This document shows, piece by piece, positions 46,313 through 58,719 of a stretch of DNA of 64,000 bases. Numbering within the stretch: position 1 is the stretch's first letter; every line of letters starts with the position of its first letter. Position numbers and translations under genes: made by a program. A model generated the notes under the pieces. That model was not told where the DNA came from, did not search any database, and saw only the letters and a list, made by a program, of their open reading frames with translations. The DNA is from Apostichopus japonicus (taxonomy: Eukaryota; Echinodermata; Holothuroidea; Aspidochirotida; Stichopodidae): the NCBI RefSeq assembly GCF_037975245.1, contig NC_092579.1, positions 3,434,001-3,498,000 of the forward strand. Reading direction: 5' to 3'.

Positions 46313-48632
46313 CATTTCGGTAAAAGAAGTCATACGATTGCAACATACACACTGATTGCTCTTGTCAACTAACATTTCGATATGAGAAGTCATACAATTG
46401 CAACTTTCGTACTGATTGCTCATCTCAACTTACATTCCGATATGAGAAGTCATACGGTTGCAACTTACATACTGATTGCTCATCTCAACTTACATTTCAT
46501 TTATGAGAAGTCATACGGTTGAAACTTACATACTGATTGCTCATCCCAACTTACATTCCGTTATGAGAAGTCATATGGTTGCACCTTACATACTGATTGC
46601 TCATGTCAACTTACATTCCGATATGAGAAGTCATACGGTTGCAACTTACGTACTGATTGCTCATCTCAACTTACATTTCATTTATGAGAAGTCATACGGT
46701 TGAAACTTACATACTGATTGCTCATCCCAACTTACATTCCGTTATGAGAAGTCATATGGTTGCACCTTACATACTGATTGCTCATGTCAACTTACATTCC
46801 GATATGAGAAGTCATATGGTTGCACCTTACATACTGATTGCTCATGTCAACTTACATTCCGATATGAGAAGTCATACGGTTGCAACTTACGTACTGATTG
46901 CTCATCTCAACTTACATTTCATTTATGAGAAGTCATACGGTTGAAACTTACATACTGATTGCTCATCCCAACTTACATTCCGTTATGAGAAGTCATACGG
47001 TTGCAACTTACGTACTGATTGCTCATCTCAACTTACATTTCATATATGAGAAGTCATACGATTGAAACTTACATACTGATTGCTCATCTCAACTTACATT
47101 TCATGAGAAGTCATACGGTTGAAACTTACATACTGATTGCTCATGTCAACTTACATTCCAATATGAGAAGTCATATACGTTCGCTATTTGCATACTGATT
47201 GCTCATCTCAACTTACATTCCGATATGAGAAGTCATACGGTTGCTACTTACGTACTGATTGCTCATCTCAACTTACATTTCGATATGAGAAGTCATATGG
47301 TTGCAACTTAGTAACGTACTGATTGCTCATCTCAACTTATATTCAGATATGAGAAGTCATACAGTTGAAACTTACATACTGATTGCTCATCTCAACTTAC
47401 ATTTCATATATGAGAAGTCATACGGTTGAAACTTACATACTGATTGCACAAGTCATATACATTCCGATATGAGAAGTCATATACGTTCGCTATTTACATA
47501 CTGATTGCTCATGTCAACTTACATTCTGATATGAGAAGTCATATGGTTGCAACTTACGTACTGATTGCTCATCTCAATTTACATTCCGATATGAGAAGTC
47601 ATACAGTTGCTACTTACATACTGATTGCTCATCTCAACTTACATCTCCATTTGAGAAGTCATAAGGTTGCTACTTACATACTGATTGCTCATCTCAACTT
47701 AAATTCCGATATGAGAAGTCATACGGTTGCTACTGTACTTACACACTGATTGCTCATCCCAACTAACAATCCGATATGAGTAGTCATACAGTTGCAACTT
47801 ACATACTGATTGCTCAACTTACATTCCGATATGAGAAGTGATACAGTTGCTACTTACATACTGATTGCTCATCTCAACTTACATTCCGATATGAGAAGTT
47901 ATACGGTTGCTACTTACATACTGATTGCTCATCTCAACTTACATTTCGATATGAGAAGTCATATGGTTGAAACTTACATACTGATTGCTCATGTCAACTT
48001 ACATTCCAATATGAGAAGTCATATACGTTCGCTATTTACATACTGATTGCTCATCTCAACTTACATTCCGATATGAGAAGTCATACGGTTGCTACTTACG
48101 TACTGATTGCTCATCTCAACTTACATTTCGATATGAGAAGTCATATGGTTGCAACTTAGTAACGTACTGATTGCTCATCTCAACTTATATTCAGATATGA
48201 GAAGTCATACAGTTAAAACATACATACTAATTGCTCATCTCAACTTACATTTCATATATGAGAAGTCATACGGTTGAAACTTACATACTGATTGCACAAG
48301 TCATATACATTCCGATATGAGAAGTCATATACGTTCGCTATTTACATACTGATTGCTCATCTCAACTTACATTCCGATATGAGAAGTCATACAGTTGCTA
48401 CTTACATACTGATTGCTCATGTCAACTTACATTCCGATATGAGAAGTTATACGGTTGCTACTTACATACTGATTGCTCATCTCAACTTACATTTCGATAT
48501 GAGAAGTCATATGGTTGCTACTTACATACTGATTGCTCATGTCAACTTACATTTCGATATGAGAAGTCATACGTTCGCTATTTACATACTGATTGCTCAT
48601 CTCAACTTACATTTCGATATGAGAAGTCATAC
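46313..48632. repeat. 60-bp satellite, about 38 units, in the last CCDC33 intron
   Basis: The plus-strand unit is close to TTCCGATATGAGAAGTCATA, then CGGTTGCAACTTACATACTG, then ATTGCTCATCTCAACTTACA. Units vary by a few bases. Because 60 is a multiple of 3, long artificial frames run through it. On the gene strand each unit has two GTAAGT motifs and one GTATGACTTCTC. Blocks of 181 bp and about 848 bp are themselves repeated. Confidence 0.95.
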
Positions 48633-48742
48633 TGCTGTTCAAGAGGCGGGAGTGTTCGATATCGGCCTGGATCTCTATCACTGTCCAGGTTCAGTTGCAT
48701 GGATGTTTTTTCTCTTCCCCATTCTCTTGCCTTTTCTACAAT
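48633..48742 (-). CDS. CCDC33: CCDC33 exon abutting the 60-bp satellite
   Basis: IVEKAREWGREKTSMQLNLD, then RYRTLPPLEQ. Matches the RWGREKQ block. The donor GTATGA is itself the first satellite sequence. The next GTAAGT, 22 bases on, is a competing donor but leaves phase 0, which does not fit the last exon. Confidence 0.75.
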
Positions 48743-49959
48743 CTGGAAGAACAAGATATGTTAAATTTTCACATATCATCACCAACATCTGTCCAAGTTA
48801 CGTGATGTCGTATTTCCACTGTAATCATATATTTAAAGAAGACCTTGTTTATCTAGTGCCCATCATATACAGATTTACTCATTGTAAGGATGAACCATCA
48901 GTTCCACGTATTAACTTTTGTGTACATGTGAGAAATCAAAACTGAGTTACATAAGAATGCTAACAAGCAGTTTACATTACGACGATATATCTTGGCACGA
49001 GTGTCATCACAGTAGAAAAGTTAAGAAAATGGAACAAACAATCTTACCAGTGAACTGTATTGCAAATTATGTTATTTATGTTAAAATTGTTATGACTTTG
49101 ATTTTGCCCTTCCCCCCCCCTCCATTACATCACACTATAGTGTATAGTTAATGTGTCATTCCCCTTAGTTATAGATGACCCCCAGCTTTAATGTTTTATG
49201 TTAGAATTTCTGGAGGAAAAAATAAATAATCACTTCCCTACATGTAAACCTAGTAAAATGGCTTCCTTTATCATTGTCGCATCTATGATGTATAAAACCT
49301 ACAAAATTAGCAGTATTTTGGGGGAACCTATTAAGTCACTACCACAGGGAATAGTTTATACAGTATCACATCACAAAATGCTATGAAACATGTCAAAGTG
49401 CTATACATACAAACATGTCCAAACATGTAGTGCACTTTTTTTACACAGTAATTATATACATTATAAGAGACCAAAATCAGAGCCTTCAAACTGCTACACA
49501 AAATTTCAACATTAAATCACTGATTCCCTTTACTGCAGTTCATCTCTTCTAACATTCTAACCTCTTTTGATTTCTAATACCTTCATCTTCCCATATGAAA
49601 GAATCAGCTATGAAAATAAAATTGACAGAATGTGAGTCGAAATGTTTAAAAACGTGCACTTTTTTATATCCCTACACAAAAAAAATCATATAAATGTCAT
49701 GGCTCTTTCTTTAGAAACCCACACAAATTACCTCACACCAGCAGAACGAATTTAAATTTGTGGGCCATATATAATTAACACCCACTTATCTTCATAGCTT
49801 GTTAATGGGCTATCAAGGATGTTACATTATTGATAATGTTCAGTTACATATCAACCTAAGGAATAACAACATCCAATTCAATGTTTTTTCCATGTTCCAC
49901 AGAAACAGTACAAGATGTTTTAGCAGTGTATGACATGCATGTTAGTAGAGGAAACTCAC

Positions 49960-50046
49960 TTCTTTCTCCAAGCTTAAGATTCTCTTCTTTGCTTTCTCTA
50001 ACTGAAGTTCTTTCATTAGCTTCTCTGCAGCAGCAGTAGATGTTAG
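49960..50046 (-). CDS. CCDC33: CCDC33 exon, coiled coil
   Basis: 29 codons in phase 0: LTSTAAAEKLMKELQLEKAK, then KRILSLEKE. Matches the RILSLE block. Acceptor ACAATAACAG, donor GTGAGT. Confidence 0.83.
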
Positions 50047-51008
50047 CTGTTATTGTAAAAGATTAGTAGATAAAATACATCAAGCTAACGATCTTTGTTT
50101 CCAATTGATGATCGTTTTGCACAAAATAAATTGTGATTTGTTGTAGATATTTACAAACCACTACTAACAGTCCAGGTTGTATCTCTATAACCTTTCTCTT
50201 CCCTTTTTTTTTGGTGCAAAAAATGACCATTTAAACATGGCTCAATAATAGAAGTGACTGAACTACCAAGTCTAGTTCACAGACAATAGCTAAGCTCTTG
50301 GGAAGCAAATTCCATGACAACCATACTATGAGATATCAAAATAACATTTACAATAACTTGTCAGGGAAGAATATATGGTGTCAGATGTCTCCACATAGCT
50401 GCTTCATTATATCTATCAAAGTTCAAACATGTTTAGCTGAGCATTTAGAGGTCATAATTTCTTGAATTAACTTCAACATTTAGGCCTGGACTAAATAGAG
50501 GACTCATCACTTATATTGAGCATTCCAGATAACTAGCAGTTTGTGACTTAGGTGAATATCTTGAATACTAGAATTGCTTGTTGCGTTAGATACATGAAAA
50601 CATCTTTCGAAAGGGTCAATAATCTCTGGAATTAGTGAATTTTGGCATTAATCATAAAGTTCATTGCTTTTTTGTCTCCAAAATGCAATTCATACATTTC
50701 AACTAATTTAAAGGCCGTGTTGTGTAAAATTTAGCATGCACCCCCTTCACATTACTCCTAGACATGGGTACAATTCTCCAATTAAAAATCAAAGTGATGA
50801 AAATGCTTATAATAATTGCAGTAAAAACACTTGTTGGAATTTAATCAGGAGTACTCTTGTTCTATAAATTACTACTATAAATTTGGGACAATAATGACAA
50901 TCTTTGACTAAATCAAACACTCTACTATAAACCTGCTACTCTTAATCCTCTGCTTCATAGCATTACCAATTACCACCACTTTAGATCTGTCTCCACTTGT
51001 AAGCTCAC
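50047..51008 (-). other. CCDC33 intron, nothing notable seen
   Basis: AT-rich; no array or mobile-element ends recognised. Confidence 0.45.
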
Positions 51009-51061
51009 TTCACAGTCGTCAAGGTGATGACGTAGTTTGTTCTCCAGGTTAACTTTAAAGC
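51009..51061 (-). CDS. CCDC33: CCDC33 alternative exon B (candidate)
   Basis: 17 codons FKVNLENKLRHHLDDCE with a strong GTGAGC donor and a CGTCTAG acceptor. It also takes phase 1 to phase 0, like exon A, so it cannot follow exon A in frame. It may be mutually exclusive with exon A, or cryptic. Confidence 0.4.
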
Positions 51062-51142
51062 CTAGACGGTTACATAGTAACATATCATGGTTTAGGTTAA
51101 GGAATAACATAAGAAAAGGAAAAATTGAATAGAAAATAATAC

Positions 51143-51243
51143 CTCTGGTTTTGAATCTGCTTTCATCTGTGCCAATTGCGCCTTTAGTGAATAATTTTCC
51201 ATGTTCAAGGCATCCACCACCGGACTGTCTGCTACAGGTTTTT
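51143..51243 (-). CDS. CCDC33: CCDC33 exon A (ENxxLK block)
   Basis: KPVADSPVVDALNMENYSLK, then AQLAQMKADSKPE. Takes phase 1 to phase 0. Corresponds to the ENAKLR block of CCDC33. Acceptor CGTAACCAG, donor GTATTA. Confidence 0.75.
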
Positions 51244-51917
51244 CTGGTTACGAGAAAAAAAACTGGTGATTCATCTTGAAAATATATATATAAATCTGAT
51301 TGACTAGAGAAGGTCTCAGCAAAACATTCTAGCTCTGAGGACACGAAAGGTACTTTGTACCCACAGGCCCAATTTGGGGTCATCTGTTGATTGAAGTTAT
51401 AGCTTAACTTTTTACATCACCTCTCTCCCTTCCATCCCTGGTACACACCCTTCAACAACATAATCAAATTATTTACGGTATATACTGAGACCTAAAGACA
51501 ACGTTTTCATTATTTCACCTTTATAGGTGAATTATTTAGAAAGCTCTCAAGACATATTACCGCAATCATTTATCAGATAGCTTAACCCAAATTTATCCTC
51601 TCTTTTTCAGTTCTTTAGAAGCAGAATAAGAAAATAAATAGTGTACTTGCATTTGTGTGCTCCATAACTAGTTCTTGGAGTAAACTGATGTATCAGCATT
51701 TCCCTGAGAGGTATATTTTTGCTCTTTCTTTCTTTTCATTTACAGCAGTGTTTTTTAGAACAATTTAATATTTCTGTTTGGAACCCTAATCAGAAAAGCA
51801 CTCAATACTTATTAACAAACACTCGTGGATCTATACCTCCGTTCGTGTTTGTTCTCCAGCCTACGTCAAACAGATTAGTAACGGTTAATGATTAATTCGT
51901 TAGAGACGAGCAATTAC

Positions 51918-52104
51918 CTGATGGAGATAGTGAAGCTTTGCTCAATCTCCTCTTTAATAACTTCTCCATCTTTTCCAGAGCCATCTCCTGTTGGCGGCAG
52001 GTGGTTTCTAACTTCTTGATTTTGTCGTTTCTTTCTTTGAGCAAGCTTGTTTGTGCAACCATCTGTTTTTCTTGCTGTATGTAAGTTCTTTCCTTGTCAT
52101 TGAG
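51918..52104 (-). CDS. CCDC33: CCDC33 exon, coiled coil
   Basis: LNDKERTYIQQEKQMVAQTS, then ETTCRQQEMALEKMEKLLKR. Acceptor CCTGAACAG, donor GTAATT; leaves one base. Confidence 0.84.
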
Positions 52105-53680
52105 CTGTTCAGGAGACATAAAAATAACAATTTTAAAGTGTGTTTCCCCCTTTTTTTATTTGCATGTGGGGGGGGGCGGGAAGGGATCATCAATTTTCAA
52201 AATCTAATGAATATTTCTTAAAAATATGACTGCAATTAATCACACTAAGACATCTTTCTATATTTTGCACTAAATGAATTGAATTGAGTGAATTATTAAT
52301 TAATTTACAATCTAATGAGCTTCATTGCTGTAATAGGTTTACAAGATGGAATAGAATTGATAAAATGTAACACTTTCAACTCAAAAACAAGCTTTAAGGT
52401 ATAGCCGCGGTAAAGACCATATTATAGCATATCAAAACAGAGGAAGAAACAAAGACTAACAAACCATCATATTTTGTCATAGCTTTGAACAATGATATAA
52501 TGAAATGATTTTTTTTTGGGGGGGGGAGGGGAGGGGGAAGAAGAGACTACTTATTATAATACTGTATACGAATGTTTGTCTCTGAACAGGTCAACAGCAA
52601 AATAAAAAATTAAATAAAAAACTAAATGTTACAATGAAACTGAGCATTGTTTGCAAAAATAAAACACTAAATGATAGTCCATTACTTGGAAATTATAACT
52701 GAAACTTATTACAAACGTTTCATAGCCCAGGAGTAGTAACAATCCTTTTTTACAATTCCTAATCAATTGAATAATAATGCAGTGCAGTAACTAAAAAGAA
52801 GTTAAACATCCAGGAAACAGGAAGTGACAATATACAAACAGATTGGTAGTGCCATGGTGATGTGGGGATAGGTAAGTGAATAGCACTGTAATGCTTGGTC
52901 AAGAAATATATATTCTTTTTTAAAGTTTTGTTGTGTCCTCCTTGAGGGAACAGACATGCCCTAAGGGCAGGCAATTACTTTTGCCAGTCAAATCTGGCCC
53001 GTAGGCCCTCTTTTGGGAACCCCTGCCAATCAAGAGAATGAACCGTTTTTAGCAACGGTGACCACATTTCTTCCAGGAAATCTGGGGATAAAATGTCTAC
53101 AACTGCCAGTCATGCTGACATCAAGGGTTAGTACCTACACTGTACTTCTAAAGGAAGGCATTTTCATAGTGTTTCGGTATTCCTAACGTTTTCAAATGCC
53201 CAAGGTTAGACCACCTCAGTCAGAAACAAGTATTTTGTCTAAGATAAAAATCTGATGCAAAAAACCTTGAATGTCGCTAGAATTGCCTTTCATCACTGAG
53301 TGCAATGTGATCATGCTTTCATGAATAACAGGCTACATGAAATTAATCAATGATCTGGTTTGTCTTTTTCTGTGAGCCATGACTGATATTTATGTTTGTA
53401 GCCTAAGTTGTAAACAATCATCTCTTAGCCTAGGTTCACAGTGTGTCTAAGAATGATAAACAAACTTGTAAAATTGAAATGATTCAGGGAATATTTGCAA
53501 ATTTCAGGGATATTCCAGAGACAGTACAATCCAGGGACATTTCTGGGGACAACTGTCATCGGTTGGCACGTGAAATCTGGGGACTGTTACTAAAAATCGG
53601 GACCCTATTTCAAGCCCCAAATTCTGCATATGATGATGTGTTATAATGACAGCATCTCTACATTGCCCATTTTTCTGTAC
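52105..53680 (-). other. CCDC33 intron with a possible hAT-like end
   Basis: A stretch at about 52987-53030 reads TCTGGCCCGTAGGCC and GGGAACCCCTG, resembling one end of a hAT-type element; no partner end was found. G-runs lie near 52168 and 52518. Confidence 0.35.
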
Positions 53681-53769
53681 CTTAATGAGCTGGTTCTGTA
53701 GACTGAGCACCTTGTCCCTGTAGTTGGTGCTTTCTTCAACTTGTTGGGATAGAGCTTGCTTCAAGGTAA
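53681..53769 (-). CDS. CCDC33: CCDC33 exon, coiled coil
   Basis: TLKQALSQQVEESTNYRDKV, then LSLQNQLIK. Phase 1 in and 0 out. Acceptor CCATTCCAG, donor GTACAG. Confidence 0.82.
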
Positions 53770-54107
53770 CTGGAATGGAACAATTATTGCAAGAAAAATA
53801 TCAAAGTTTATTTCCATTTGTTCACTGCCACAGTAACAGAAATATTTTGTTGGTTTAATTGTAGTATGTAACTGACATTTGTTGACTGAAAAATTAAATA
53901 TCACTGTCCTGCAAATGCCTTCTGTTCTAATATAGCTGACCCACTGGGATGAGACTTAGGAATTCTGATATTTCTTTAGTTTAAAACTGTTCAAACAATG
54001 AGAAATATTTTCAGATATTTTATTGTATATTTTGCTTTATTTTATTTAAGTTTTGCTTCACAGCTCTTGTACAGCATTTCTTTCATGTAAACAACCCTGT
54101 CCCTCAC

Positions 54108-54361
54108 CAAATTTATCAAGTAACTCTGCTTTGGTCAGAACTTCAGCGTTTTCAGCGGTGACAAGTGCCCTGGCAGCATCCTCGTGCATATTTAGTTGCC
54201 TCCTAAGGACACTATTTTCTGCCTCCAGTTTGGAGACACTTTGCTGAAGCGCCACCATTTCTTCAGCCATCCTCTGCAGCCCCTGTCGGTAGTTGTCCAA
54301 CTCTCTCTGCTGGGATTCCATGATACTACGAGTGAACCGGTCTGTGATTTCTTCAGGCCGC
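54108..54361 (-). CDS. CCDC33: CCDC33 exon, main coiled coil
   Basis: ESQQRELDNYRQGLQRMAEE, then SVSKLEAENSVLRRQL. The NYR..(L/M)Q(R/K)MAE motif is the clearest CCDC33 signature. The acceptor is CTGTTCTACAG and the donor is GTGAGG. Confidence 0.87.
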
Positions 54362-54710
54362 CTGTAGAACAGAAAAGGAAATTCAATTATTTATTGGAAA
54401 CTTTTCATAAATTCCAAATTCATACTTTTTAATAGGTTTTACTATTTGTGTTCAATCTCGTGCACAATTGATGTGAGAATATGTAGCGAGTGACTATGAT
54501 ATAGAAAAGATATGAAATTGAAAGGTACATGTTCTGGTTTTACAAAGAGCATGTAACCAGATTCATGTTGGTTAATTCTTGCATTTCCTATTCAAAACAA
54601 CAAATGTCAAATCCACTCCACTCTAATGCACACAAAGTCATATATAAGATACAAGACAGGACGAGACAAATGCCCAGACAAGCTGCGAGACAAGAAAGGA
54701 CAACACAATA

Positions 54711-54888
54711 TTATACAAATAATGCATGGTTATGAGTGCAATAGTGCAAATATTCATGAGTTGAAAGATGGAATGTTCCATTCAACGAGGCGCAGCCGAG
54801 TTGAATGGAACAAATTACATCTTTCAACGAAAGAAATATTTGCACTATTACACGAATGGAAACCATTCATTATTTGTTTTATACAACA
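54711..54888. repeat. Foldback (inverted-repeat) element in a CCDC33 intron
   Basis: Arms of about 80 bases face each other around AACGAGGCGCAGCCGAG. Paired blocks include CAAATAATG, ATAGTGCAAATATT, TTGAAAGATG and TGTTCCATTCAAC with their reverse complements. It would form a long imperfect hairpin. ACAAGACA-type simple repeat lies on both sides. Confidence 0.75.
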
Positions 54889-56544
54889 TATTATATTAAG
54901 ATGGGTAAAATGCACTCATCCAACAGACTGTTTTGAACAGACAGGTTTCTCTGCTCTCTTACCATTGAAAAAAGTGCTACCAAAAAAGTATAACCCATGG
55001 TTCTATTTCATAGAGTGGAATAGAGCAGATTTTGCATGCAATCAACGAGCAATTGACCAATCAATTGACCAGAATACAATTAGGTGTTGTATAAAACATA
55101 ATATAGCAAAATACAATATAATACAAGACAATATACAATATACTGTACAATATACAATGCAATCCAAGACACCATAAAAGATAAGACAAGACAAGACAAC
55201 ATCAGATGCATGAAAAGAAAACACAGGATGGCTGATAAGAAGAACCCAGAAAGCCAGTTAGCTTCATGTGGATTCCTTACCATGCAATTTGCTCAAAATT
55301 CAAAATAACTTCAAAGAGTAAACTTTCTTTTGAAACTAATCAAGCTTGTCTGTTCTTTAAATTTGCTCAATTGTGAAAGCAATTAATTTGGATACAAATA
55401 CAATGAATACATACTTCAGGATACTCTGGGTAAAACCAGACTTTAACCTCAAACTGTTAAGTTGGAATACTTGTAACTTTCAAAGCTATAAGTTGGACTT
55501 CAACTATTAACAATTCTTGCAAGGTCTCTCAGTGTAGCACAGAAGTTGCTAAGTGTGCTAGCTTGTTCACTGGAGTTATGAGGAATATATTGACCTAATT
55601 AGTAAGGGCTGGAGGGAGAAAGAGCATGGGCTGTGCGCTCACACTTATGCTAGAAACAATACCTGCAGCACATGGGTCTCGTCTATCCCACCCTACTTTC
55701 ATACACTTATCTCATTGGTCTAAGCAAACATACTCAATTATTCATGAACTCGCTAGATTGGTCAATACTAAAAGCGGGATATTAATTAGACAAGACCTGT
55801 AGTCACATGATGACTCTTTTTGCTGAGAACGTAGCCAAAGAGCTAGATTAACTCACATCTTCCAAACCAGACAACCTGTCTCCATCAAAAGTAAAGGGGA
55901 ACATAATACACAGTTTTACGATGTGGTGTTCAGAACATACTAAAACCAGAAGCACACAGTAACTGTGGTTTAATAGCACACAAAAGAGATGGTTACATCC
56001 TGCCCATATAGCTCTCAGGCATACATAGCTTTTTCAGGGAACTCATTAATCCAGAAAACATGTTTGCACCACAGCTTAACGAGCCTTAATAAAAAAAAAA
56101 TGAATGTTTAATCTAGAGTTAATGGACTAATTATAGACAATTATGATGATGACACACATCTACCAAAATTGTAGCGGTCTGTTTACTCCATCTGGATAAA
56201 TTAGACAACAAAGTTTTAATTAGTAATTAGATTGAGCCAAAAGTACAGCTAGCATTTACTGGCCTGGCATTACATATTCTTGTTCACTTCTGTAGCTGAT
56301 CATGGTACACTAAGGTACTGACTGTGTGGCCGCTGTAGGAGCATGTCTCCCATTAAAATTTTAATTGATATCAATTGCTGGGTAGATCGTTAAGCATGCC
56401 ATTTAATTACTGGCCATGGGATTCATGGACAGTATTGGGCTTTGCCTGAAAATCATGTGATATTTTCTTTCGTTCAGTGTTTCTCGACTTATCAAAATTG
56501 ACACAGAAAATGAACTCAAAGAGACATAAAGACATGAAGAGTAC
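54889..56544 (-). other. CCDC33 intron, simple repeats
   Basis: ATACAATATAC and AAGACAAGACA simple repeats at 55080-55200; otherwise unremarkable. Confidence 0.45.
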
Positions 56545-56687
56545 CTTGCAGATTGGAGTGATTCTGGTGGTAATCTTGTTGGGATGAGCTCATCCCCATG
56601 TTTTTGATCGGCTATGACCACCCTATCCAAGAGATTCTGCATGGCGTTGTAAGGCGGAGAGGACGTACTGGCATTGTCAATCTTAGG
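56545..56687 (-). CDS. CCDC33: CCDC33 exon, linker
   Basis: PKIDNASTSSPPYNAMQNLL, then DRVVIADQKHGDELIPTRL. The acceptor is AACCTGCAG and the donor is GTACTC. Ends with AG that joins a G in the next exon. Confidence 0.78.
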
Positions 56688-57118
56688 CTGCAGGTTATAA
56701 CAAAAGAATAGTTCACTTGACTTCTAGGTCTCTGAAAGAAACCCTCTCATTTTACGAAAATGGAAAGAGACAAAAACGATTCAGTTCTCTCATTCACCCA
56801 GTCTACAGGTTACGGTTAGCCACAACATGTTGCAATATTTCAAGCAGTCAGATATACACTGACATGTACAATTCATTTAGCCTTTCTGCAACCATTTCAT
56901 TTTTTGGACGATGGGGTACATGAATTTTGTTGTCTCTCTCTTTTCCTTATTTAGCTGCTTTTCTTATTTGAGTATTACTAATTCAGGTAACTTTTGAAAA
57001 TCTTGCTAAAAATTCAATTGGCTGTTCTCCAATTGAGTTTAAATTGCAAATGTATATGCTATGATCATTAAGAAAAAGAAGGCAAAAATCAATAAATTTA
57101 ACGAGAATACCTCTTTAC

Positions 57119-57154
57119 CTGTGTTGACTGTGGTCTGTAATATGCTGTAGCCAT
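57119..57154 (-). CDS. CCDC33: Possible CCDC33 microexon or alternative first exon
   Basis: 12 codons MATAYYRPQSTQ between a TTTTTGAG acceptor and a strong CAG|GTAAAG donor. Phase 0 at both ends, so it could be included without shifting the frame. The ATG could also start a short isoform. Confidence 0.35.
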
Positions 57155-58719
57155 CTCAAAAAGTAATAAAGTCAGATTAGAATCTGACAATTGTACAGAA
57201 CTTTGTATTCCAAAGAAGAGAAAATTCTATATCGCTACACATACATCCTGAAACAAGTAGGACCTTTGCTCATGTATTGCTTTGGGCTCTACAGAGAGAC
57301 CAGGCAGAGAACCACAGCTTTACAAGTGTGAATAATTTAACTAATCTGATGCGTCTTCGCTATCAATTTCATATAAAGCTTTCAAGAAGACTTGCATTCC
57401 AAATGGTAAAATATTTCTTTGACATTGACTGTAACCAGAATAAAAAAAAAACTGTGATTATAAAACAGCAGGTAAACTGGAATAGAGTCCACTACTGACA
57501 AATGTTGATCATCAGTATCGTTGAGTCGTTAAATGTCTTGATGATCACTGCAATTAATTCCAAGAGTTTCACTCTTCACTGCAAGGAAACCAGTAATTTA
57601 TCTGAGACATCTGGGATGTACTGTACAGTGATCATTAATCTTTTTCAACATTGTAAAACTGTTTACATGACAAGACTTCAGCCAATTTAGAAGTTTTTAC
57701 CACCTTCCAAATCCTGCATCAATGTGCCAAATTTGAGCTCAAACTCTGATCAATGCACACAGCTGATTAATATATAACAAAATGTAATGCCACCTGCCTT
57801 CCGTGTGTCAAATGAAAATTCATATTTATTGCATGTTCTCATCATGACATGAGAGAGTTTACATGTTCTTCCAATTTACATGACAGATGAGCAAACTTCA
57901 GTTTTCGATGGCTGAAATATTTTGTAACCTGGTAGAGTGTTAAACCATCTCTTCAAATCCATCAAGAAAACAGAGTTAAATTTATCGTTGAGAGGAGTCT
58001 AATAATGAGCGTAGCCAGCAGCTATTATGAGCGTAGCTACAGTAGCAGCTATCTGACAGAAGAGTCCTGCACAAAGTCAAGGTGTGTCTATATACCCAAT
58101 GGATTGATGCACAACAACAACAACAACACTTACATTAACACTTTATAACTGAACCCTTCTAAGGAGTAAGTTCAAGTGAAACAACTTGTTCCAATACGAC
58201 AGGAATAATCCATTAAACTGAATGAGTAACAAATATAACACACATGTCATAAACACATATACTGTTCACTTCTAGCAAGTCAGGGTGTCCACAACATAAT
58301 ATTAGTGGTCACAGATTACAGCTCAGCTTCTCAATATCCACCTGCAAGTTTTACACTAGTTTTAGGGACGACAATACACACCAAGTTCCTCACATGGAAG
58401 GTCAGTGAGTTAACCTCCTAATTTACTGGTTGTCATGGTTACTGTAAACAACCACACGCTTGGCTTGTTCTATTGTTGTGTTAGGGGGTGCAGGAGCAAA
58501 CTTAATGGCTCTCTAAATAGTCCATTGTTTGTTTTTTTACTACTGAATAGAGACTGTTTGTACAAGAAGGATTAATCTAACATAGCTCAAGGCCAAGAAA
58601 AGAAACATAATGAGAGGATGCATTATCAGCTGATTCCAAGATTCCAAGAATAATTAATAAAGATGATCAGAAGAGTTTGTTTAGGTGGCCTAAACAGCCA
58701 TGGAAAATACTGATGAGAA
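57155..58719 (-). other. CCDC33 intron, nothing notable seen
   Basis: A short AACAAC run near 58110. No exon recognised. Confidence 0.45.

Noticed and set aside
46313-48632. CRISPR-like array
   Set aside because: No repeat-spacer alternation and no cas genes; it is a simple tandem satellite in a eukaryotic intron.
46476-48945. Plus-strand open frames of up to 217 residues in the satellite
   Set aside because: They are the 60-bp unit read in one frame; the period is a multiple of 3 and no start context or domain supports a gene.
50970-51383. 137-residue minus frame across CCDC33 exons A and B
   Set aside because: It reads the introns in the wrong frame for exon A; overlap with the real exons explains its length.
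54626-55177. 183-residue plus frame
   Set aside because: It runs through the foldback element and simple repeats; no domain and no coding-like conservation.
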